Positions 50,101 to 59,100 of a DNA stretch of 64,000 nt are shown here, one piece after another. The position numbers and the translations under genes were made by a program. Source of the DNA: Sipunculus nudus (taxonomy: Eukaryota > Annelida > Sipuncula > Golfingiida > Sipunculidae); NCBI GenBank assembly GCA_026874595.1, contig CM049317.1, positions 71,693,618-71,757,617 of the forward strand. The letters are read 5' to 3'. Position 1 is the stretch's first letter. Each line of letters starts with the position of its first letter. Under the pieces are notes generated by a model, which saw nothing but the letters and a program-made list of their open reading frames with translations, did not search any database and was not told where the DNA came from.

Positions 50101-53100
50101 TAGTTTTATTAAGCTCCTTGAAATCAACATTTTTTCCAATAAGAATACATACTCCGCATGACTTTGTATTACCAAAAGAAAGATACATTTCACCTCGCCA
50201 TTGTTTTGACCAAGCATTTTCATCTTGTTTTACACAATGACACTCTTGTAGAAAACAAACTCCTTTATGTGACTGATGTTTCACCATCCAATTGAAAATT
50301 TGTCTTCTTTTTACGTAATTCCTTAGTCCTCGTACATTTAGTGAGAGGATTTGCAATGTAAACTTATTTACCATAAATTGTATAAACAATATATAACACT
50401 CAAAATAACAGGGGTTTTCTTGTCATTATAACATTGTTTTCTTTCTCTCTACAATCCATAAATTAAATATCATAATTATTATACCTGTATATTCAAAGTC
50501 ACTGGCCTTCAAATTAACACATATACAAATTGGACACATATAATTCATTACAGATATCAGGTCATTTAAGGCCAGGCAGTATATACATATATAAAAAATA
50601 ACATGGACCATCACTCCGCTTTTGGTAAATCTGTCAAAGGTTCACCATATCTTACTGTATGAATGTTTCCCTCCATATCTTTAACAAATATCTTGCCATC
50701 CCAAGTCCATGCATCTGTTACTCTAGCATCTTTTCTCACTCTATTGTACAGGTCATGTAAATCTCTACACAAATCATCCACTATTACTATCCCAGTGTTT
50801 TTTAATTGCCTTCTCTCTTTCATCACTAATATTTTAACATCCCGTCTGACAAACTTCACAATGATTGCCCTGGGTTTACTATCATGTTTGTTTCTGTTAT
50901 ACTTTCCAGCACGATGAGCAGCATCAATATCTTTGGGATCAACTTCAAACCCAAGTTTTTCTCTACACAGCTTTTGTATTGTTTTTGAACAGTTTTCACC
51001 CCCTTTATTCCCATGACCCCTTTCCTGAACACCAAATATTCTTATGTTTGATTTTCTTGAGTACTGCTCAAGTTCAATGGTTTTTTTCATTGCCTCTTTA
51101 ATCTCACTGTTTGATTTACCATTTTGCTCTTCCAGCTCACTCATTTTACCATTTAGTTTTTCTAGATCAGTTTTTTATTGTTTATTCTCTGTCTCTAGGG
51201 TTAATACCTTAGCTTCCAACAATTCCATTGTTTTTTTCATACTTTTGTGTAATTTTTCTGACCAATTTTGTCTCCAAATCATCTAACATCTTTCTCAATG
51301 CTTCTTTAGTGATACCTGCCATTTCTCCTGTTTTTGACTTTATTTTAGTTTGAACTGAATGGAATTTTTTGTTCTGAGGACTAACTGAAGAGTTTGAAGA
51401 GGAACTTGATAATTCTGCTCTCTGTCTTTTTGGATTGCCACTCATTACAAATAACAAGCACAGAACATTGAAGAGGGAATATTGTTACATTGTCAACTGC
51501 CAGGCATTCAGCTCAGCTTAGCTACACATTATAATGGCACAAACAAAGTTTAAACCTGTTGACCCGAATGTTGAGAGACCTGGTGCACATGGTCGACTGA
51601 CCAGTGTGAAAAGACACAAATGATTATTTAACAGTTACTATGGTTCAAATGACAAAAGGTAGCTTGAACTGATAAACAAAATTCCAAATTTATAATTAAA
51701 AGAAAAAGTACTTCCCTTTTTGTTGTACTTTCTAGGTATTCCAAATCTCTGAGTAGTTATCTGGTTTTCTACCACTTTTCAATCATCTACATGAAATATT
51801 TCTCTACCAAAATCCACTTTCTTTGGGAGAGCAACAACTGTGTGTCTGCTCCCTTCCTTGCACCAAGCCTCTCACACTGGGCAATTCCTTTTCATGACAC
51901 ATACCTTCCTACTTTTAACTGATTCAGCTTGACACAGCATATTCAAGCGCTTTCGACCTGGTATATACTGGTATGTGACATTTACTGCCATTAATACTCA
52001 ACTGAATGTATAGTTGTCGACAAGAGCAAATACTATTTATAACTTTTAAGATTTTCTCAGAAGCGTGGTTTGAGTAACGTTGGGGATGCGCTTAAAAAAA
52101 AAAAAAAAATAAAAAAAAAAATGAAATGTATTTTGGCATGACAGTAGCTACAAATTATACCGCTTGACACCATCATTTTTTGTCTTAATACGACACAAGA
52201 AATATGTGCCCAAACATATTTAAACAGTTCCGTTCAACCATTCATGAGGCAGACTCTCACCGTACCAAGTTGAACCACTTGTGTCAAGCGGTATTAGTTT
52301 TGCCTAGCTTGACAGCAGTGATGGTGTAAGCCTTCTCACTGCTGACGAATTTGTGAAGCGTTTACTAGGATCGGTCATCGGCTTTAATCATAATGGACGA
52401 ATCAGGAATATTTGGTGTCCCCTATTGGAACATGCATGCATGTAAGAAAATAAAAAAGATTTATAGAGGAATTAAACAAATTATTAAAAAAAAAAAAAAC
52501 ACATACCTTAATTTACACAAAAATTTTTGGTTAATTTGACCTGTAAATGCACAAATTATAGTGAAGGGACAAGACATCTGGCGGCAAACATGGAAACTGC
52601 TCTGACACCCAGCCTCTGAACAAGATCGGCTTCTATTTAAGGCTGGCATTTATTTTTCTAAGACATTGTTTTGCCCGGGCAACTAAATAAGGCAGGCGAC
52701 TATTTAAGTCCCGGCGTCTGATCAAGGAAATACGGTACGTGGGAAAAAGGAACCTGAGACAAACCCAGACAGACTGGAGCCTGCTGAACACAGTTGTTAT
52801 GGAGACCGTTGTAATAGATCGGTTCTCACGACTTTAAGCTTAATGAGAAATGAACATCAAAGATGCAGGTGGCATATACTGATCGCTAAACTCCTTTAAT
52901 ATCTGCAACTATGTGTTTTTCTGAGTTTCTCATGCTGACAGCTCAACATGATATTACATAAAAATAAATTAAACTGCAAAACAATTATCTTGTCATACTC
53001 CCCATACCTAAATATATATAAAAAGTCACACAGTCCTCTGGTGACAGATGGCCCCAGATGTATTCGAAATGACACTATGTAGTCACCTTTGGGTAAAAAA

Positions 53101-56100
53101 ATGTTCAAATGTGATAAAAATAATCAGATCCTAGACCAGTTCTCATCATGATGTCTGTAATGTTAATAATTGTCTTAAGACTCATGCTATGTTTAGTGTG
53201 TAGATATGTGAATATTATAGGTTTAGTTTCTAAATATAAAATAAAGCCATAAAACCAGGTACTTATGATCATTTATTTAAATTTTTTAAATTTGTATATC
53301 CTGGTTTCTCCACAATTTGTTTGACTGAAACTGAATATATAAAATTTACATGATAAAATAGACAAAATTGTGTATACTTGCAGGTTCAGGCCATCAGGCA
53401 AGAGCCCTCCATTTCCAAATGTAAATAATATAAATGACATCAATCTTCTTCCCTATATCCCAGAATTTTTTCCAAATATTACATAATTTGAGTTTAACAC
53501 AATCATCTTATAATACAGCTTATATTACCACACAGAACAAGCATTTGTCTACCCCTTCTTCCAAATCCTATTTTGTGATCATGTATAACAGCTGAGCACC
53601 GTGACCCATGGGTCCCTTGTTCTTCCTGATTGTAAGAAACTTACGAATTTGTTTTTCATAGCGGGAGAATGCAAGTATGGGCAGAAGAAATGTAGTGATG
53701 GGTCATGTGTGGATAAATACACTGAACGATGTTGTAAGTATACAGACTGCCCTCATATATCTTAATGCAGTTAGTGAGTTTATCCTAATTAGCCTCTGGT
53801 ATTAAGAACTCAAGATTATTTGATATGTTTTATAGTTGTATTAGTATTTAGTAATTAGTATTAAACATTTTTGCATTTACATCTAATTTGTGGATGAGCA
53901 TGCTTGACACCAGATCATGTACTTTTTATATACAGTGAAACCTGTGTAATAATATCACCTGTGGGACTAGTCAAAAGTGGTCATGATTCACAGCTGGACC
54001 TATTAGACAGGTCAGTTAAAAGCAGTGTGAATGCTTTTGGTTCGCTCAAGGGTGGTCTTAATGGACAGGTGGTCTTATTAGACAGGGGGTCTTTCAGAGA
54101 GGTTCCACTGTGTAATGCATCAAGCAGACATAGCAATCCATAGACTGTGATGACATTTTATCTCCCGATTGAATTATTGTCTTTGCCTTTACATTATTCA
54201 TAATGCTATACACAGTTGGAATATAGAAGTTATATTAAAATTTGTTTAAAATATTTTATTGATATAATAAGTGACAAAGAATACTGTGATCTTGACGTGA
54301 ATATGAAGTTAGGGACTGAGTGCAGACCTGAGGGCTTACCAGTAGATTATCCATCAACATTTATTATAGTAAATTTTCTGTTTTCCAGTAATATATATAG
54401 CCAAGTACATATGATAATAGTTAAAAATGTGGGCCAATATTCTTCATTAGTCTTGTAAAGGTAAGCAAACCACCCTTCCAGGCTGTAGATAAAATGATTT
54501 CAAAGCAATAAGCTAATAAGTACCGTTAACTGCTTAGTGACCTTTTACCTTGCCGGTATATGATTAACATGGCACTTGTAAACTGTTATTGAATTAAGTA
54601 CAGCTTTTGATTGGCGGGTGAAATATCATCATTGTATCAACACAGAGACCTCTAATGATATCAGTATTATAATTTACGTAGTGTATCTTTACAGCCCTAG
54701 CAGTCATGCTTTGAACTTGATAGGGGGATTTTTGTTATATCACAATTTCAAAATAAGCATTATATACCACTGTAAAGTTTGCTGATACACATTCTTTTGT
54801 GACCAAACTGTGTCCTCAGATAGCTATCTCTTGAATGGAAACTGGCCTCAGGGTATTTTGTATCCCATGCCTGCACCCTTATTGAACCCTGACAGGTTCA
54901 TTCCTCTCAGTTTCTTGAAACCCCACATGTGGGCTGCCATACACACTAACACTTGGAGCACCTGCTGTATATCAAAACTATGGTGATATATCTGGAATTA
55001 TAAATTACATTATACATGGATATTTGTTTTTAATGAAAATTTTACATGATATAAGTCACATTATACATGAATAAAATCTGAATATGATGATTTTCTTGAT
55101 ACACGAATATTCATGCTCTTGTTGAAAATCTTGACATATTATAATTTTCACAATTCATAAATATTCATGAGGGAGAGTATATATACCATTGAAACAAGTG
55201 AGATATTTTGATTAATATGTCCTTCCTTTTAGAATAAATAACATTTTATTTACATTGTATATTAATATTCATAGTAGGAGGTTCGTGCCCATCAGGGAGA
55301 CCAATTGGATGTAGTGGAAGCAAGAAGTGCATATCCAGGTATCGTAAATGTGATTCTAACAGTGACTGTCCTCAGGGTGAGGATGAAAAAGGATGCGGTA
55401 GGTGAAACTTTAATATTACAGAATTTTGTTGTAAGGCAAAAAACAAAAAGGTTGATTTCTCAGGCACTGTGTGCATCAGTTTTGACCCCCTGCATCAAAC
55501 AATTTTATGTTTCCCCTCCCCTGCAGTGGCAGTCCGTAGTCTGTGTCATCATTTGTGTCCTTTCTTGTGAAAATGCTAATGTTTGGATGACTCAGTATTT
55601 TTCAAGTTCTCCATTGATTTAGAATATCGGTGACCTTGTCCTGGATCTTCAAGTTCTTTGTTTCTAGGATTTCTTGTGAATGTGATATCTAACATTTGAA
55701 GCATGCACTGCATATTCTTTCCTGAAATTTGACAAACAGGCTGTTTGGTTTTAGTTCAGCTGACGAAAAGTCTAAAAGGCCAGGCTTTATCTCTCTGTAT
55801 AAAACGAAAACCTTTTTCACACCATACCATAAAAAAAATGTGTGTTCTTGTAAAAGCATTTTTACCCTGCAGTCAGGTTAGGATATATCATTTTGTTTAA
55901 AAGAAAAATCCTTGTTCTCAAATCCAGCTGGGGATCATGGTCCATGGGATAAAAACATGTCAGCTGACTATTAATCAGCGCTTGTGAGTGATGATTCAGG
56001 AATAGTAATAAAAAACAGACCTAATTATTGTAAAAATTGATGATCACTTTATATATTGCTACCATTGAAATTATTATTACATTTTGTCCATTTTTAGCGA

Positions 56101-59100
56101 ACCTGTGAGCTTAAGCATTGTTTGGCATCCGTTGTCTGTTGTCAGTTATCTGTACATTAACCCATACTATCTCAAAAACAGCAGGAGTTAGCATCACCAA
56201 ATTTTATGCAAAAAAATCAGTCATCTAAAAAACTCTCAGATTTTGCTCAATATTTTGCTATCTGTATTAACTCATATTTAAAGGGAAAAGGCTAAAAATC
56301 TCTGAAACTGTTCAGCCAAATTGTCCAATATTGCACAGAAATTATCCCATGCAGTAACAGTCTCTCTCAAGTTAAATTTGTTTGAATGGTTCCAATTTGA
56401 TGAAAAAAAAAGCATACTAGAATTACAATATCAGAAAGGCCGGAGCTATCATCACCAAATTTTATGCAAATGTTGGTCACATGAGTCATATTTGAAATTC
56501 AGGTATTGGTGGCACCACCTGCATCAACCTTTACTGTGTGGGAGTCATAGGTCATCAGTACATTAACCCATAATTTTTCAGGAATAGCTGGATCGAGCTT
56601 GCATCCCCAAATTTTATGCAAAACTATGTCACACATTAAATGCATGTTGTGGGATTGTTCTTCTTGTGGGGCCACCTGCATCAACTTATATTTTAAAAGC
56701 TTGAAAAGCTTGAAAACCTTAGAAAATCTTTTTCTTAAAAATCATTCAGCCAAATTGTTCATTATTTCAAAGAAATTATCCCTGAGACGAGCTCTCTCAA
56801 GTTTGTTCAAATGATTTTGGTTGATGAATTTCGGCAGTTACAACAATTTTAACTTAGTTATTTGGCGAAAAAATGCATACTTACATAATAATTTAAAAAA
56901 ACGACAGGAGCTAGCATCACAAGGTTTGGTGCAAATGTTGATCACATGACTCATATTTGAAATTGAGGTTTTGTGGTACCACCTTATTCGACCTGTTTTT
57001 TATGGGCAAAAACCTTGTAATTTTAGCCCCTTTCAGCTTAAAAATGTTTTTTGATGAAACTGTCAAGCTGAATGGTTTAATTTTTCACAAGAATTATTCT
57101 AAGGTAGGGTTCACTCATTTGTATAAAAATAGATTTTGATCATTGATTTTTGGTAGAGTCAGAGAAAGCTTAAGTTGGTCTTGAGGCCATTAGTAAGCAT
57201 ATTTCAAACTGAGGGTTGTAATAATCTTCTTCTGCAAAACTGTTGTTTCAACTTCTGTAACATTGCACAAAAATGATCTAATATGGCCTTTGTTAAAGTT
57301 TTCAATGATTTTTGGCAGAATTATTGGACCTTTAACAATTGAAAGACAGATATTTTGATAAAAAAGCTAGTAGATTTAATGTATTAACGAACTGAGCTCT
57401 TTTGGTATATAAGCAGAGCTGTACAGACAACATAAATAATAAGTGTCCATGTCTAGATTATGTGTAAGATAAATCCATGAATAAAATATATCAGTATTCT
57501 GATTTTGCTTTCGATTTTGCTTTCAATAGGCATCAGTTATTATTCTAAACGTTTTGAAAAAAATTCTTGTACGCGGCTTGAAAAAGACACTGTAGCCAAA
57601 GTCTTTCAGTATGTAGTAAAAGATTTGGCATCAGGCAAAGTTTCCTTCTGGATCTATTGATAGCTTTGGCAGACTGCCAACTGTATCAGATTTTCCAACA
57701 GGTCAAGAGTTCACTCAGTGCAGCTAGGTACAGGTCAGAAGTTACTTTACAGTCCATTACTTAACGTTCAAATGTTCGGCGAGGTGCATTTATACCTGCA
57801 TATTCTGAACTACATGTTCCTCAGCAGATGAATATTCAAAGTTTGTTGGAAAATTAAACACTAGTTTAAGAGTTAAACTTTGATCACCTAAAGGATTTAC
57901 ATTCCCAGAAACATACAAATATTTCAGAAGCTAAGCTAGGGAACAGTTCGGCAGATATATTGCTATTTGTACTTGCAGATCTGAGATTGCTGCAGCAGAC
58001 TGGTGGTGCCATCTGCTGTCTTTAATTTTTTTAAAATTATTTAGAATCATCGACATTGATCTAAACTTCAGCAGGGCATAAATCCTTAGCATAAGGCCCA
58101 CAAATTTCAAACTTGACATGCTAACAGGTCCTGATGGGTCCTCTCTGGAAATTCACAGTTACAGGAAAAAAGCACAAGTTTCAGCACCCCTGAAGTTATT
58201 TAATACTCTTTAACAATAAATATATGTGCAAAAGTGCAGATTTCTCAGGAGCTACCAGATAAATTGTGATGATATTTGGTGTGATAATTGGGTGATAAGA
58301 ATAATAAAAATAAGAATAAAAATTCTGTTTTTTATGCATTTTTGTTTGTACTTGACCATTGAGAATGACAGTTGTTCATTGTATATCAGGGCACAATTTG
58401 GTAGCTGTTACACACAAGGTTCAAGACATGATGAAGTTTCTCAGGAAACGTGAACAGAGGTTGTACAAAGACATAGGTCTTAATACTTTCAAGTAGAGGC
58501 TCATACCCATGGCATGGATAACGTTATAAGCATTAGACTTGGGAAGTTCAGACTTTGCATTCATACTGGTTGTGGTAAATTTTCTCTGAAACCCTGGGTC
58601 AAGTCACTGACAATATTGATGTGATGTGGCCTCTAGTTATATGAGTAAAGCTGAGTGTCATGGCCCATTTGGCATCAGTTTAAAGCAATATTTTAAATAA
58701 TTTTAATTTGAAGAAGAACTACATTTATACATTTAAAAGTGTAAATACCTTGAACATGTTTGACTTACAGACATAATTCAGAACTTCTTTGAGAATGAAT
58801 TGGGTCTATCCCTGTTATAAAAAGATTCCTTTATAAAAATTGTTATATGTAAAGTTGACAAAAAATATGAAACACAGAGAACTTGTGTGCTGTAATATGT
58901 TGCAAAAGGGTGGATATATCATGGATAAAGTTTAGATAGAAGCATAATTTGTGGTAAAGTTGTATGAAAGTTGCTGAATATTTTCATACATTTTTTGACA
59001 ATTTTAAATTTTTTTGGTAATAATTTACACATTTTTTTCAGTGAGTTTACAATGGAAGAAATGGATGAGATTTGTTTCTTCTGTTACAAGATTTTCCCCA

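Larger units (their letters stand above)
45353..51874 (-). mobile_element. Retro-insertion: LINE joined to a tandem-core repeat, with poly(A) and target duplication
   Basis: A 14-bp direct repeat CACTGGGCAATTCC flanks the unit (45338-45351 and 51875-51888). Read on the minus strand it starts with a presumed LINE 5' UTR (51874-51458), then ORF1, ORF2 to mid-length, then the antisense of repeat 45361-47627, then a run of 17 A (45369-45353) at the duplication. Poly(A) next to a target duplication is the hallmark of target-primed reverse transcription, so the whole 6.5 kb appears to have inserted as one event. Confidence 0.6.
44697..52737. mobile_element. Second copy of the TACCATATTTCCTTGATCA family, split by the retro-insertion
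   Basis: The right end (GATCAAGGAAATACGGTA, 52720-52737) and CGGCGTCTAAACAAGGCCAG at about 44711 are family sequence. Host-element sequence is 44697-45352 and 51875-52737. Within it a roughly 165-bp unit beginning TGGCTCTTCCATTAAC is tandemly repeated, and the second unit is cut by the insertion 45353-51874. The left TIR is not visible. Confidence 0.55.
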
